A stretch of DNA of 64,000 nt. It comes from Pseudomonas sp. Its GTDB lineage: Bacteria; Pseudomonadota; Gammaproteobacteria; Pseudomonadales; Pseudomonadaceae. The position numbers and the translations under genes are program-made. The stretch is from NCBI GenBank assembly GCA_030699825.1, contig JAUYKV010000045.1:1-64000 (forward strand). Reading direction: 5' to 3'. Below the pieces are notes generated by a model. It did no database searches. It worked only from the letters and a program-made list of their open reading frames with translations, and was not told the origin of the DNA. Below, piece by piece: positions 39,486-50,032 of the stretch; position 1 is the first letter of the stretch; each line of letters opens with the position of its first letter.

Positions 39486-42400
39486 GCCGGCATGTCCGGG
39501 CGGCGATCCGTCGAGCGACTGTCCATCGGGTGGCGCTCTGCCGGGTGGCGGTCCACCAGTTTCGCAATGCTCTCGAGCAACAGCGACTCCTGATAGGGCT
39601 TGCCGAGGTACTCGTTGACGCCGATGGCCAAGGCGCGCTCGCGGTGCTTCTCGCCGGTACGCGAGGTAATCATGATGATCGGCAGGTCTTTCAGGTGCTC
39701 GTCGTGACGCACCAGGGTCGCCACTTCGAAACCGTCCATGCGCGGCATTTCGATGTCCAGCAACATGATGTCGGGCTTGTGCTCCTGCAATTGGGAGATG
39801 GCGTCCACCCCGTCCTTGGCGGTCAATACGTTCATGCCGTTACGCTCGAGCAGACGGCTGGTGACCTTGCGTACGGTGACCGAGTCGTCCACCACCATGA
39901 CCAGGGTCGGCCGATCCGCCTCGATTTCCGCGGCGCTCGCCGTGTGGCCGAGCTTGCGCGGCTGGAGCTGGTTGAGCAGATGCGCATGCAGCACGCGGAT
40001 GGTGGCCAGCAGGTCGAGAATCACCACCACACGGCCATCGCCGAGGATGGTCGCCCCGGAAATACCGTGCACGCCGGCGAACTGCGGGCCGAGGCTCTTC
40101 ACCACGATCTCGCGCGAACCGGCCAGGGAGTCGACCTGCACCGCCACCGCATGTTCGCTGGAACGCACCAGGATCACCGGCAGCGGCAGGCTCTGCCCCA
40201 CCAGCTTGGGTTGCTGGCCGTTATTCAGCAGGTCGCCGAGGTAACGCAACTCGTAGGCCTGACCGGCGTACTCGAAGTGTGGCGTATCCGTGGTGCCCGT
40301 GGCGCTCTGTTCGTAGAGCGCCTCCAGTTCGTAGGGCGAAATCCGCACGATGCCTTCGATGGTGTTCAGCGGGATGGCGTACAGGTCTTCGCCCGACAAC
40401 ACCATCAGCGCACGGTTGACCGACACGGTGAACGGCAGACGGATGGCGAAGCGGGTCCCCGCGCCCGGCGTCGAGTCGATGCTCATGGAGCCGCCGAGTT
40501 GTTTGACCTCGGAATGCACCACGTCCATGCCGACGCCACGCCCGGAAATCTGGGTGACTGCCGCGGCGGTGGAGAAGCCGGCCTCGAGGATGAACTGGAG
40601 GATTTCGTGATCGCTCAGATCCGACTCCTCGTCCATCAGGCCACGCTCGATAGCCTTGCGCCGCACGGCATCGAGCCTGATCCCGCCGCCATCGTCGCTG
40701 AGAGTCAGGACGATATCGCCGCCCTCGCGGCCGAGGTTCAGGCGGATAGTGCCCTGCTCCGGCTTGCCGGCAGCGCGGCGTACCTCGGCCGGCTCGATGC
40801 CATGGTCGACCGCGTTGCGCAGCATGTGCTCCAGCGGCGCGACAATGCGTTCGAGCACGCTGCGGTCCATCTCACCGTCGGCGTTGCCGAGGACGAATTC
40901 GACCTGCTTGCCCAACTCACCGGCGACCTGCCGGACGATCCGCCGCAGCCGCGGGACCAGGCGGTCAAAGGGCACCATGCGGGTGCGCATCAGGCCTTCC
41001 TGCAGCTCGGTATTGACCCGCGCCTGTTGCAACAACAGGGTTTCCGCGTCGCGGCTGCGCATGGCCAGGGTTTCTTTCAGGTCGAGCAAGTCGGAGGCCG
41101 ACTCGAACAACGCCCGCGACAGCTGCTGCAACTGCGAGTGGCGGTCCATTTCCAGCGGATCGAAATCCTCGTAACCGGCGCGCTCGGCCTCGGCCTGGTA
41201 GCGACTGAGGATCTGCGCCTGGGTTTCGATATCCAGGCGGCGCAGCTGATCGCGCACCCGGTCGATGGTCGCTTCCATCTCGCTCAGGGTGAAACCGAAA
41301 TCGCTGACCTGCTGCTCGACCCGACCGCGGAAGATCGAGGTCTCGCCGGCCAGGTTGACCAGGCCTTCGAGCAGTTCGGCCGGCACCTTGACCAGCTCCT
41401 GCGGGGCGCGACGGGCGGCGGCTTCCTGCGCCGCCTCCTGGGCGCGACGGACGAACGGCAGGACTTTGGTCACCTGTTCGCGGGCCGGCAGGTCGCTGGC
41501 CGCGACTATCGGGGCGACCAGGCCGGGCACCGTGGGCGCAACCGGCTCAACGCCAGCGGCCGCACCCTCTTCCGCCGCCAGACTGGCCTGCAGGCGCTGA
41601 CGCAATTGATCGAGTTCTTTCTGCAGCCCCTCGAAACCCGACTGCACATCGAGAAACAGGCTTTCCGGCCAGGGCGCGCCCTGCAGCAGGGCCTCGCTCA
41701 GGTGCGTTTCGAGGTCATGGGTCAGGTTGCCCAGGCGGTTCTGCCCAGCCAGCCGCGCGCCGCCCTTGAGGGTATGCAGAACACGCAACATGTCATCGAT
41801 CGCCGCGCCATCGTCGCGGCGCTGATCCCAGCGGCCCATGGCGACTTCCATCGCCTCCAGCAGGTCGTCGGCCTCTTCCAGGAAGATATCGAGGATGTCC
41901 GCTTCGTCATCGTCCCGATCCTGGCTCTGCGCCACCGCCTTGAGTTGCACGGCAGTCGGCATGCTCAGTTGCTGATCCGGGTTGGCGCGGAAATGCTTGA
42001 TCGTCTCGATCAACGCATCGCCATCGGCTGGCGCGCGCTTGTCACGCACGGCATCGAGCATCTCGGCCAGGCGATCGTGGCAAGCCTGAAGCAGGCCGAA
42101 CAGGTCCTGGCCAGGGCGCAACCGACCATCGGCGAGCCCTTCATAAAGGAATTCGAGTTCATGGGCGAGGTCGCCAATCTCGCGAATTTCAGCCATGCGC
42201 GCGCCGCCCTTGAGGGTGTGCAGGTCGCGTTGCAGGGATTCCAGCTCGAGGCTGTTGTCGACGTCGTCCATCCAGCGCTGCAGGGCCGCACCGGAGCTGT
42301 CGATAATGTCGAAACCTTCCTCGAGGAAGATCTCCACCAGTTCCTGATCGGGCTGATCCTCGAACGCTGCTGCCGAAGGCATGCCAGCGTCGCTTGCCGC

Positions 42401-45400
42401 GGTTTCAGTGACGGCCGGCGACGGCCTCGGCGAGTCGACTGGCAACGGATCCGACTCAGGTTCAGATTCAGGCCCGGCATCGTCGACCGCCGACAGACTT
42501 GGCTCGCTCTCGTCCTCGCCTTGCAGCAACGCCAACAGCTGGTGTTCGACCTCACTCTCGGCTTCGGCTTCGGCTTCGGCTTCGGCTTCGGCTTCGGCTT
42601 CGGCTTCGGCTTCGGCTTCGGCTTCGGCTTCGGCTTCGGCTTCGGCTTCGGCTTCGGCTTCGGCTTCGGGATCAGTCTCGGGGGCCGTCGTCACCGCTGG
42701 CAAGACCTGCGCGCCATCGCCCTGGCGGAAGCGACGAATCGCCTCGATCAGTTCGTGCGGCTGCTGCAGCTCGGCCTGCTTTTGCAACTGCTCCAGCAAC
42801 AGGGCCAGGCAGTCATGGCTTTGCTGCAGCAGGACGACCAGCGCCGGGGAATGGCTGAAGCGCCGATCCACCAGGCCTTCGTACAAGGACTCCAGCTCAT
42901 GGGCGAGGTCGCCGATCGGCCGGATTTCGGCCATCCGCGCGCCGCCCTTGAGGGTGTGCAAATCGCGTTGCAGGGACGACAAGGCGGCCTTGTTGCCCGG
43001 GTCGTCACTCCAGCGCGCCAGCGCCTGACCGGCGCTCTCGAGGATGTCCACGGCCTCCTCGAGAAAGATCTCGACCATCTCGGCATCGAGCGACTCATAG
43101 CCGGAGGCAGCGGCAGGCTCGGACTCGGCCATCAAGCCGGCGTCCTCATCGACCTGCAACTCGACGGCCGTAAGGGTTTCGCCGTCGTTGTCCCGCGACC
43201 AGGGTGTCTGTTCGAGCGCCGCAGTGGCGGCATCCAGTTCGACCGGCTGCAGCCCCACCTGACCGTCCGCGGACAACAACGCCAGCGCGCGCGGATCCAG
43301 CGCTTCGCCAAGCAGGCGCCGCAACGCCTCGACCCGCGCAGGCTCGGCGCTGACCTGCAAACCGGCGGCGACCTGATCCATCATACTGATCAGTGCTTCA
43401 TGCGCCTGTTCGGCCTCGCAGAAGAAACGCTCGCTGACCGCCAGGCTACCTTCTTCCACGGCACCATAGAGATCGAGCAGGGCCTCACAGAGCTCATCGA
43501 TCTGCGGCAATTCGGCCATTTCCGCGCCGCGCCCCAGGGTCGTCAACTCGTCCAGCAAGGCACTCAGCTCCTGACGTTCGGACGGGTGCTCGCGCCAGCG
43601 CTGCAACAAGGCCTCGGCATCCAGCAGGATGTCCATGCCCTCGGCGAGGAAAATGCCGATCAGCTGCGGGTCGCGGATCTCGCCCTGCTCGCTCTGGCGA
43701 CTGTTTTGCGCGGCCTCGAGGCGATCCTGATGCAGCTTGTGCGCGCGCTCGAGAAACTCCGGTGCTCCGGGCAGCGGCGCCAGCGGCTGGGTTTCCAACT
43801 GCGCCAGGCCCAGGCGGAACAGCTTCTCGGCGGCGCTCAATAATTCGGCTTCGGCCAGGTCCATGGAGATCAAGTTGCTTTTGAACTCCTTGACCATTTT
43901 TTCCAGCGGCGCAGCTATCTCCGCTACCGGCAGAATCCCGGCCATGTAGGCGCTGCCCTTGAGGGTGTGCAAGGCTCGCTGCAGGTCGTCGGTGACCGGC
44001 TGTGGCAGTTCCTGGGCGCAATCGGCCAGAAAGCCGACCAGGGTATCGAGGTGAGTTTCCGCCTCGTTGCGGAATATCTCCAACAGTTGCGGATCGAGGG
44101 GCTCGCCGTCGAGGGGCTCTCCATAGAGGGGCTCTCCATAGAGGGGCTCACCATAGAGGGGTTCGCCACCGAGGGCGTCGAGCTGTTCAGCGTCTGCCGC
44201 GATAGCCTCGATTTCGCCCGCAAGCGGGGCTACCTGAACCGCCGGTGCAACGGCTGTCGGCAGGCGTTGGCCTTTCGCCAGCGCATACGCGGTGGCAGCC
44301 AGCAGGTCGACATCGTCACGCTGGCGCTGGGCCTTGGCGGCGAATTCGTCGACCAGGGCCGGCATCAGCGCAACCACCTCGGCCACCACCTGCTGCACCT
44401 CGGCAGTCGGTTGAATGCTGCGATCGAGCACCCGATTGAGCAGGTTCTCGATCGCCCAACCCAGCTCGCCGATGACCAGCGCGCGGACCATGCGACCACT
44501 GCCCTTGAGGGTGTGGAAGGCCCGGCGGATCTCCGCCAGGGCTTGCTTGTTCTCACTATCGGCGCACCAGCGCGGGAAGTACTCGGCGATGGTGTCCAGG
44601 ACCTCACCGACTTCCTCGATGAACACGTCCATCAATTCTTCGTCGATCGGCTGTTCATCGGCCGGCGGTGGCAGCAAACTCGGTGGCACATCGTGAGCCG
44701 GCGGATTGATTGCCTGCAGCGGCACGGCCATGACATCGGCCAGCGACAACGGTTTGTCGGCCTCGGTGGCCGGCTCGGCGCCCGCCAGCGGCGCACTCGG
44801 CAGTTCAACCGCGGGCACGCCCAGCGACGCCAGTTCGGCCTCATCCCAGTGGCCAGCGCTGTTCGGCTGGTCCAGGCTGAAGTCTTCCAGCGGCGCGTCA
44901 TCGAACGGTTCGACAGCGCCGCCGAAGTCCGCCAGCGGCGCTTGCGCTTCGTCACTGAGATCGAGGGCCGGCAAGGGCGACTCGAGATCCAGATCGAGCA
45001 CCGACGGATCGATTGCCAGCGGGGCAGGGCCGTCGCCGTCATCGTCGTCAAGCGGCTCTGCGGCCTCGACCGTCGTCGAACCGATCTCGCCGAATTCGGC
45101 GCTCGGCGCCTCTGGTGGCGCCAATTCGGGCTGCGTGTCCTGCTGCGGCGCAGTCGGCGCCAGCGCCTCGGCCGGCTCATCGGCCAGTACTTCGAGGTCA
45201 TCCAGGGGGTCGGCAAGCGGTGCCAAATCTTCTCGCCGTGGTTCGCGCGGATCGAGGATCGAGGGCTGTTCTTTCAGCGGATAGCCGAGGCTTTCCAGGC
45301 TTTCCTCGGCCACATCGAGAATCAGCTCGCCCTGGCTGCCATGGTCTTCGGCCAGGCGCTCGAGGTAGTACTCGACGCCGGTGATGGCATCGGCCAAGGA

Positions 45401-46954
45401 GTCCAGATTCTGCCAGTTCGGCACGGCCTTGCGCGCCAGCAGTTGCTCCTCGATGTAGCGATTGCAGGCATTGAGCAGCGCTGCGGCGCGCGCCAACGGA
45501 ATCATGGCCAGGCCGCCACGCACTTGGGTCAGCAGCGCCGGCACACGCGCCAGGTGCTCGTGATTCCACTGCGAGGCGATGAATTCGATGATCGCGTCCT
45601 TGGCCTGCTCCAGACCACTGCGCGCTTCCTTGATCACCAGCTGGTGAATCTGCGCCACGTCGGTGGTGGGCAGATGGCTCTCTTCGCGGCCACCGTCGGC
45701 GACCGGGCCGACCATGCCGGCCAGGGTCGCTTCGACATACAGCAGGGCACCGGCAACATCCATCAGCACGGCATCACTCGGCGCCTGCCGGCCAAGGGCC
45801 AGGCCGTGCACCACGTCGATCTGATCGAGGATGACTTTGCGTGGCTGGCCGAAACCGAGCACGGCCAGGGTATCGGCTATCTGCTTGAGCGGCGCCAGCA
45901 GGCTATCCAGCTCGGCCACCTGATTGCGGTCGCTGCGCACGAACAGGTCGAGGCTGTCCTTGACCCGCACCAGCTCCTCACACAGCGCGCCGACCACCGA
46001 GCGCATGGCATCGCGATCCGGACCGGCCAGACGAGCCCGCTCCTCATCGACGATATCGGTGTCCGGCAAGGCGTCGTCGAGACGGAACTGTTCCTTCAGG
46101 ACCCTGATACGCGGCGACTGCGCCGGCGCCTTGGCTACATAGAACAACAGGTTCTTGGTCAGCTCGTCGGAGGCGGGCTGGTTGATGCCGTCGACCCCCT
46201 GCTCGAGCAGGCGCTTGAGCTCTTTATCGACCTCGCGCAGCAGGGTACGCATCGAGGTACCGTTGGTCACAGCGCCGTTGGCCAGGCCTTCGACCAGGCC
46301 CGAGGCGATCTGCCACAAGGGACCGAGCGGCGCGTCCTTGCACAGCGTCTCGAGACGGCCGAACACCCGCGCCATGTAGCCCAGGTTGGTCGGCAGATCC
46401 TGATTGCGAATGACCCCGACCAGGGCCACTTGCAGCATCTGCCGCAGCTTGCGCAGCAGCACCGGCAGTTCCGCGGTGCGCAGTTCGCCCAGGGACTCGA
46501 CCGACAGGGCCGGCGCGCGCACGGACATATCCGGGGAAAACAGGCTGGTTTCCGAGAGCAGCTTTTCGCCGCGAGCAGCACGCAGGTCGTTGAGCAGTGG
46601 CAACACCACCATCGGCAAGTCGCGGCGGGCGGTCTGGATGCGGTCGAGGTAGACCGGCAACTGCAGGATGGCTTGCATCAGCACTTCCAGGGCTTCGCCC
46701 TGGTTGGCCACACGACCTTCCATCAACGCCTGGGCCAGGTGCTCCATTTCTTCGGCGAGCAACGCCGCACCGTAGAACTCCACCATCTGCAGAGTGCCGT
46801 GTACCTGGTGCACATAGGTCAGGCAGAAGCGCATGCGCGTCGAATCCTGCGGATTCTCGACGTATGCCTCCAGGGCTTGGCGCGCCTGTTTCAGGGTTTC
46901 CGCGATTTCGCCTTTGACCCATTCCAGGGCGACATAATCGTGCCGATCCCCCAT
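39482..46954 (-). CDS. chpA: Hybrid chemotaxis histidine kinase ChpA
   Basis: 2490 residues. Phosphotransfer modules in order: VHGTL (His52), then HTLKG-type His814 and His996, a module with Thr1138 in place of His (LTTLGRGAEMA), and His1333, His1579 and His1727; these are followed by the CheA dimerisation and ATPase domain (EHMLRNAVDHGIEP, LSDDGGGIRLDAV), a CheW-like domain and a C-terminal receiver (VVDDSVTVRK, DIMLLDIEMPRMDGF). This matches the known ChpA plan of several Hpt plus a threonine-type domain. ATG 46954 (MGDRHDYVAL) follows GGAG and agrees with homologues; ATG 46969 is an alternative five codons upstream. Linkers hold an (Glu-Ala)18 tract and a GEPLY repeat. It is the signal-integrating kinase of twitching motility. 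Confidence 0.97.
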   Translation of the reverse strand: MGDRHDYVALEWVKGEIAETLKQARQALEAYVENPQDSTRMRFCLTYVHQVHGTLQMVEFYGAALLAEEMEHLAQALMEGRVANQGEALEVLMQAILQLPVYLDRIQTARRDLPMVVLPLLNDLRAARGEKLLSETSLFSPDMSVRAPALSVESLGELRTAELPVLLRKLRQMLQVALVGVIRNQDLPTNLGYMARVFGRLETLCKDAPLGPLWQIASGLVEGLANGAVTNGTSMRTLLREVDKELKRLLEQGVDGINQPASDELTKNLLFYVAKAPAQSPRIRVLKEQFRLDDALPDTDIVDEERARLAGPDRDAMRSVVGALCEELVRVKDSLDLFVRSDRNQVAELDSLLAPLKQIADTLAVLGFGQPRKVILDQIDVVHGLALGRQAPSDAVLMDVAGALLYVEATLAGMVGPVADGGREESHLPTTDVAQIHQLVIKEARSGLEQAKDAIIEFIASQWNHEHLARVPALLTQVRGGLAMIPLARAAALLNACNRYIEEQLLARKAVPNWQNLDSLADAITGVEYYLERLAEDHGSQGELILDVAEESLESLGYPLKEQPSILDPREPRREDLAPLADPLDDLEVLADEPAEALAPTAPQQDTQPELAPPEAPSAEFGEIGSTTVEAAEPLDDDDGDGPAPLAIDPSVLDLDLESPLPALDLSDEAQAPLADFGGAVEPFDDAPLEDFSLDQPNSAGHWDEAELASLGVPAVELPSAPLAGAEPATEADKPLSLADVMAVPLQAINPPAHDVPPSLLPPPADEQPIDEELMDVFIEEVGEVLDTIAEYFPRWCADSENKQALAEIRRAFHTLKGSGRMVRALVIGELGWAIENLLNRVLDRSIQPTAEVQQVVAEVVALMPALVDEFAAKAQRQRDDVDLLAATAYALAKGQRLPTAVAPAVQVAPLAGEIEAIAADAEQLDALGGEPLYGEPLYGEPLYGEPLDGEPLDPQLLEIFRNEAETHLDTLVGFLADCAQELPQPVTDDLQRALHTLKGSAYMAGILPVAEIAAPLEKMVKEFKSNLISMDLAEAELLSAAEKLFRLGLAQLETQPLAPLPGAPEFLERAHKLHQDRLEAAQNSRQSEQGEIRDPQLIGIFLAEGMDILLDAEALLQRWREHPSERQELSALLDELTTLGRGAEMAELPQIDELCEALLDLYGAVEEGSLAVSERFFCEAEQAHEALISMMDQVAAGLQVSAEPARVEALRRLLGEALDPRALALLSADGQVGLQPVELDAATAALEQTPWSRDNDGETLTAVELQVDEDAGLMAESEPAAASGYESLDAEMVEIFLEEAVDILESAGQALARWSDDPGNKAALSSLQRDLHTLKGGARMAEIRPIGDLAHELESLYEGLVDRRFSHSPALVVLLQQSHDCLALLLEQLQKQAELQQPHELIEAIRRFRQGDGAQVLPAVTTAPETDPEAEAEAEAEAEAEAEAEAEAEAEAEAEAEAEAEAEAESEVEHQLLALLQGEDESEPSLSAVDDAGPESEPESDPLPVDSPRPSPAVTETAASDAGMPSAAAFEDQPDQELVEIFLEEGFDIIDSSGAALQRWMDDVDNSLELESLQRDLHTLKGGARMAEIREIGDLAHELEFLYEGLADGRLRPGQDLFGLLQACHDRLAEMLDAVRDKRAPADGDALIETIKHFRANPDQQLSMPTAVQLKAVAQSQDRDDDEADILDIFLEEADDLLEAMEVAMGRWDQRRDDGAAIDDMLRVLHTLKGGARLAGQNRLGNLTHDLETHLSEALLQGAPWPESLFLDVQSGFEGLQKELDQLRQRLQASLAAEEGAAAGVEPVAPTVPGLVAPIVAASDLPAREQVTKVLPFVRRAQEAAQEAAARRAPQELVKVPAELLEGLVNLAGETSIFRGRVEQQVSDFGFTLSEMEATIDRVRDQLRRLDIETQAQILSRYQAEAERAGYEDFDPLEMDRHSQLQQLSRALFESASDLLDLKETLAMRSRDAETLLLQQARVNTELQEGLMRTRMVPFDRLVPRLRRIVRQVAGELGKQVEFVLGNADGEMDRSVLERIVAPLEHMLRNAVDHGIEPAEVRRAAGKPEQGTIRLNLGREGGDIVLTLSDDGGGIRLDAVRRKAIERGLMDEESDLSDHEILQFILEAGFSTAAAVTQISGRGVGMDVVHSEVKQLGGSMSIDSTPGAGTRFAIRLPFTVSVNRALMVLSGEDLYAIPLNTIEGIVRISPYELEALYEQSATGTTDTPHFEYAGQAYELRYLGDLLNNGQQPKLVGQSLPLPVILVRSSEHAVAVQVDSLAGSREIVVKSLGPQFAGVHGISGATILGDGRVVVILDLLATIRVLHAHLLNQLQPRKLGHTASAAEIEADRPTLVMVVDDSVTVRKVTSRLLERNGMNVLTAKDGVDAISQLQEHKPDIMLLDIEMPRMDGFEVATLVRHDEHLKDLPIIMITSRTGEKHRERALAIGVNEYLGKPYQESLLLESIAKLVDRHPAERHPMDSRSTDRRPDMPA
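42561..42668. repeat. 18-copy perfect hexanucleotide microsatellite in chpA
   Basis: The unit gcttcg is repeated 18 times without error (108 bp). In chpA it encodes (Glu-Ala)18 at about residues 1430-1465, in the linker between the His1333 and His1579 modules. A 6-bp unit changes length without shifting frame. Confidence 0.97.
44096..44170. repeat. Five-copy 15-bp tandem repeat in chpA
   Basis: Five units of the type gaggggctctccata (44096-44110, 44111-44125, 44126-44140, 44141-44155, 44156-44170), two adjacent ones identical. They encode Gly-Glu-Pro-Leu-Tyr/Asp repeats in the linker between His814 and His996. Confidence 0.92.
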
Positions 46955-46973
46955 AGCCACTCCACTCATAAAC

Positions 46974-47831
46974 CTATCCCTTGCGGGTAAACGCCAGCAC
47001 TCGCTCGTCGGCCACCGGAAGCAAGTCCGGATGCTGCCAACCGACCGCTTCACCCACTCCCACCACCAGCAGACCACCCGGTGCCAGGCGCTCGGCCAGG
47101 CGGTTGAGGATCTCGCGGCGACGCCAGCGACGAAAATAGATCAGCAAGTTCTGACAAAAAATGACGTCCATACCAGACATTGGCGCCTTGGCCAGCTCCA
47201 GCACATTGAGCCTGGCGCAACACACTCGCGCGGCCAGACTCGGTATCACCTTGAAGCGTCCATCGGCCTGGGCCACGAAGTAGCGTTGACCCAGCGGCGT
47301 ATCGATTTGTTCCAGCTTGCGTGCGCCATACTGCCCATCGCGCGCCTTGCTCAGCGCGTTCAGGCTGATATCGGTTCCGGTTACGCCAAAGAGCTCGGGC
47401 TGCTCGCTGTCGCGCAGCACTTCAGCCGCCGTGATCGCCAGCGAATAAGGCTCCTCGCCACTCGCGCAACCCACGCTCCAGAACTCCCAGGGACTGCTCA
47501 ATCCTTGCTGCAGGCGCTCGCGCAGGTAGCGTTCGAGCAGCTCGAACGAGGGCCGGTGACGAAAGAAACGGGTCTCCTGCACGGTCAGGCGATCCAGCAG
47601 GGTCGACCACTCGACCGCCCCGCGTGGGCCATCCGTAACCTGTCGGTAATAGCTGGCGTAATCCGCGACCCCCAGTTCACGCATCCGCGCACTCAGGTTG
47701 GTCTGCAGGAACGCCCGCCGCTGCTCGCTGATCACCACGCCGGTACGCTCTTCGAGCAGCGTCTGCCAGGCGCGAAACTCGGCGGCCGCCATGTCCATCA
47801 CCGGTTGCAAGGCCCAGGCGCCTGACTGCAT
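46974..47831 (-). CDS. pilK: CheR-type chemoreceptor methyltransferase PilK
   Basis: 285 residues. CheR fold: an N-terminal helical domain (WQTLLEERTGVVISEQRRAFL), the ETRFFRH motif, then a SAM domain with SVGCASGEEPYSLA, GTDISLNALSKAR and VIFCQNLLIYF. It methylates PilJ glutamates. The start is decided by a strong GGGAGG six bases before ATG 47831; longer in-frame starts (47849, 47888) lack this. Four to nineteen bases separate it from chpA, and its stop lies within the chpA leader. Confidence 0.95.
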   Translation of the reverse strand: MQSGAWALQPVMDMAAAEFRAWQTLLEERTGVVISEQRRAFLQTNLSARMRELGVADYASYYRQVTDGPRGAVEWSTLLDRLTVQETRFFRHRPSFELLERYLRERLQQGLSSPWEFWSVGCASGEEPYSLAITAAEVLRDSEQPELFGVTGTDISLNALSKARDGQYGARKLEQIDTPLGQRYFVAQADGRFKVIPSLAARVCCARLNVLELAKAPMSGMDVIFCQNLLIYFRRWRRREILNRLAERLAPGGLLVVGVGEAVGWQHPDLLPVADERVLAFTRKG

Positions 47832-47899
47832 GTCGTGCCTCCCGCTCATGGCCATAGGCGTTGCGCGGCGACCGGACAAGGCCGCCACGTCACGCGCGT

Positions 47900-49948
47900 T
47901 TATGCCTGTTCGCCGCTTTCCGGCAAGGTAAAGCCGGAAACCGACTTGCGCATCTCGCTGGCCATCTTGGCCAGGTTACCAATGCTCTTGGCGGTAGCCG
48001 TGGTACCGGAGGAGGTCTGCGAGGTGATCTCCTGGATCACGTTCATGGTGTTGGAAATGTGGCCGGCCGAAGAGGCCTGCTGGCGCGCCGCGTTGGAGAT
48101 GTTCTGGATCAGGGCCGCAAGGGTCTTGGATACCTTCTCGATCTCTTCCAGCGCAACCCCGGCGTCCTGCGCCAGATGGGCACCACGCACCACTTCGGAG
48201 GTGGTCTGTTCCATCGAGATCACCGCCTCGTTGGTGTCGGTCTGAATCGTCTTGACCAGCGCCTCGATCTGCTTGGTCGCCGCCGAGGAACGTTCCGCCA
48301 GGCGCTGGACCTCGTCCGCCACCACGGCGAAGCCGCGGCCCGCGTCACCGGCCATGGAGGCCTGGATCGCGGCGTTGAGGGCGAGGATGTTGGTCTGGTC
48401 GGCAATGTCGTTGATCAGGCTGACGATGTCACCGATCTCCTGGGACGACTCGCCGAGGCGTTTGATCCGCTTCGAGGTGTCCTGGATCTGCTCACGGATG
48501 TTGTCCATGCCGGTGATGGTGTTGTGTACGACTTCGTTACCCTTGTTGGCGATGGCCACCGAACGCTCCGCTACCGCGGAGGATTCCGAGGCGTTCGCCG
48601 ATACCTGGTCGATCGACACGGCCATTTCGTTGATCGCCGCCGAGGCACCGGCGATTTCCTGGGCCTGGTGCTCCGAGGCTTCGGCCAGGTGCATCGCCGT
48701 GGCCTGGGTTTCCTGGGCGGCGCCGGCGACCTGAACGGCGGTCAGGTTGATGGTCACTACCAGGTCGCGCAGCTGGTCGATGGAGTAGTTGATGGAGTCG
48801 GCGATGGCGCCGGTGAAGTCTTCGGTTACGGTCGCGGCAACGGTCAGGTCACCGTCGGCGAGGTCGGCGATTTCGTCGAGCAGGCGCAGAATCGCCGCCT
48901 GGTTACGCTCGTTCTTCTCGGCGGTCTCGGCCAGGCGGCGGTTGGTCTCGCGCACCATCACGATGCCGATCAGGATGATCGAGCCCAACGCCAGAATGCC
49001 CAGCACATAACCGGCCAGGGTGTTGATGGCGCGGCCGTCGGCCATGTCTTCGAAGCCGGTGGCCAGCTCGGAGGCTTTATCCAGCAGGGTCTGCGAGACG
49101 CTGAAAATACCGTTGGCCGACTCGCGCACCTGGAACAGTTCCGGCGAGGTCTCGAGAATCTCGTCCACCGAACCGGAGACGAATTCGAACAACTCGGAAA
49201 TCTCCGCCAAGCGATCGAGCGCCTCTGCATCCTCGACCTTGGTGATTTCCATCGCTGCGTTGCCTTCCAGCATGGCACTCAAGACCCGGCCGAACAGGCT
49301 GGCATCGCGGCCGAACATGTCGGCGGCCTGTACCGAGTCCTGGTCACCGGCCAGTACCTTGTTCACCGAACCGAGAATACGTTCGGCCAGCAGCGACTGG
49401 CGCTGGGCCACCGACACCTGGGCGGCCGGCGCACCGCTTTCCAGGAGGATGTCGACCACCTCTTCGTACTCGACCTGCAGCTGCGGGATGGTTTCCGCCA
49501 GGGTCTCAGCCACCTGGTGCAGGGACAGAACGGTCTGTTCGCTGGCCAGAATGGCGTCGGTGTTTTTGCGCAGATTATCCCAGTCCTGCTGCACGGCAGT
49601 CATCTGCGCCTGCACGGGCTCCGGCGCCGAGGGCACGCCACTCTCCTGGTTGCCGTCGGTCAGGTAACCCCAGCGGGTCTCGAAGTCGTTGCGCGCCTCG
49701 CGCAACAGGCTGAAGGCCTCGGCAGTACCGGCGGCCGCTTCGGTGGAGTTCTTGGCGATACGCTGGGACAGAACCCGTAGCTCACCGGCATGGCCGATGT
49801 ATTCGGTATCGTAATTGGATTGCGTATTGATGTAGGCGAAGTTGGCGAACAACAGCACGATGGAGACGATCAGGACGATAAACAGCCCGGCGATCAGCGT
49901 ACTGCTGCGCGTACTCGCGAATAAATTGCCTGCATTTAGTTTTTTCAT
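47900..49948 (-). CDS. pilJ: Twitching-motility chemoreceptor PilJ
   Basis: 682 residues, same length as P. aeruginosa PilJ. TM1 about 20-42 ([20 protein letters not shown]), periplasmic region with two helical PilJ-type repeats, TM2 about 310-335 ([22 protein letters not shown]), HAMP, and a long MCP signalling helix with the hairpin tip [18 protein letters not shown] and [16 protein letters not shown]. It senses pilus/surface signals and drives ChpA via PilI. ATG 49948 ([10 protein letters not shown]) follows a G-rich site; the upstream frame to 49999 is non-coding. Confidence 0.97.
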   Translation of the reverse strand: MKKLNAGNLFASTRSSTLIAGLFIVLIVSIVLLFANFAYINTQSNYDTEYIGHAGELRVLSQRIAKNSTEAAAGTAEAFSLLREARNDFETRWGYLTDGNQESGVPSAPEPVQAQMTAVQQDWDNLRKNTDAILASEQTVLSLHQVAETLAETIPQLQVEYEEVVDILLESGAPAAQVSVAQRQSLLAERILGSVNKVLAGDQDSVQAADMFGRDASLFGRVLSAMLEGNAAMEITKVEDAEALDRLAEISELFEFVSGSVDEILETSPELFQVRESANGIFSVSQTLLDKASELATGFEDMADGRAINTLAGYVLGILALGSIILIGIVMVRETNRRLAETAEKNERNQAAILRLLDEIADLADGDLTVAATVTEDFTGAIADSINYSIDQLRDLVVTINLTAVQVAGAAQETQATAMHLAEASEHQAQEIAGASAAINEMAVSIDQVSANASESSAVAERSVAIANKGNEVVHNTITGMDNIREQIQDTSKRIKRLGESSQEIGDIVSLINDIADQTNILALNAAIQASMAGDAGRGFAVVADEVQRLAERSSAATKQIEALVKTIQTDTNEAVISMEQTTSEVVRGAHLAQDAGVALEEIEKVSKTLAALIQNISNAARQQASSAGHISNTMNVIQEITSQTSSGTTATAKSIGNLAKMASEMRKSVSGFTLPESGEQA

Positions 49949-50032
49949 TTTCTGGCCCCCGCCTGGACCGACCGCGCTACGGTTCCCACACAACCCCAAC
50001 AGGCCGACAGTGCCGACCCAACCGAAAAACTG

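Noticed and set aside
42561..42668. Array of short repeats considered as CRISPR
   Set aside because: The unit is 6 bp and perfectly tandem with no spacers, and it lies in frame in chpA.
39464..43843. Plus-strand open frame of about 1459 codons
   Set aside because: It is antisense to chpA, whose reading frame carries all kinase motifs; the plus-strand translation has no domain and is produced by high GC codon usage.
43967..46990. Plus-strand frame of about 1007 codons opposite chpA
   Set aside because: Same reason as the previous shadow; low-complexity and domain-free.
47861..49780. Plus-strand Gly-rich frame opposite pilJ
   Set aside because: Antisense shadow of a clear MCP gene.
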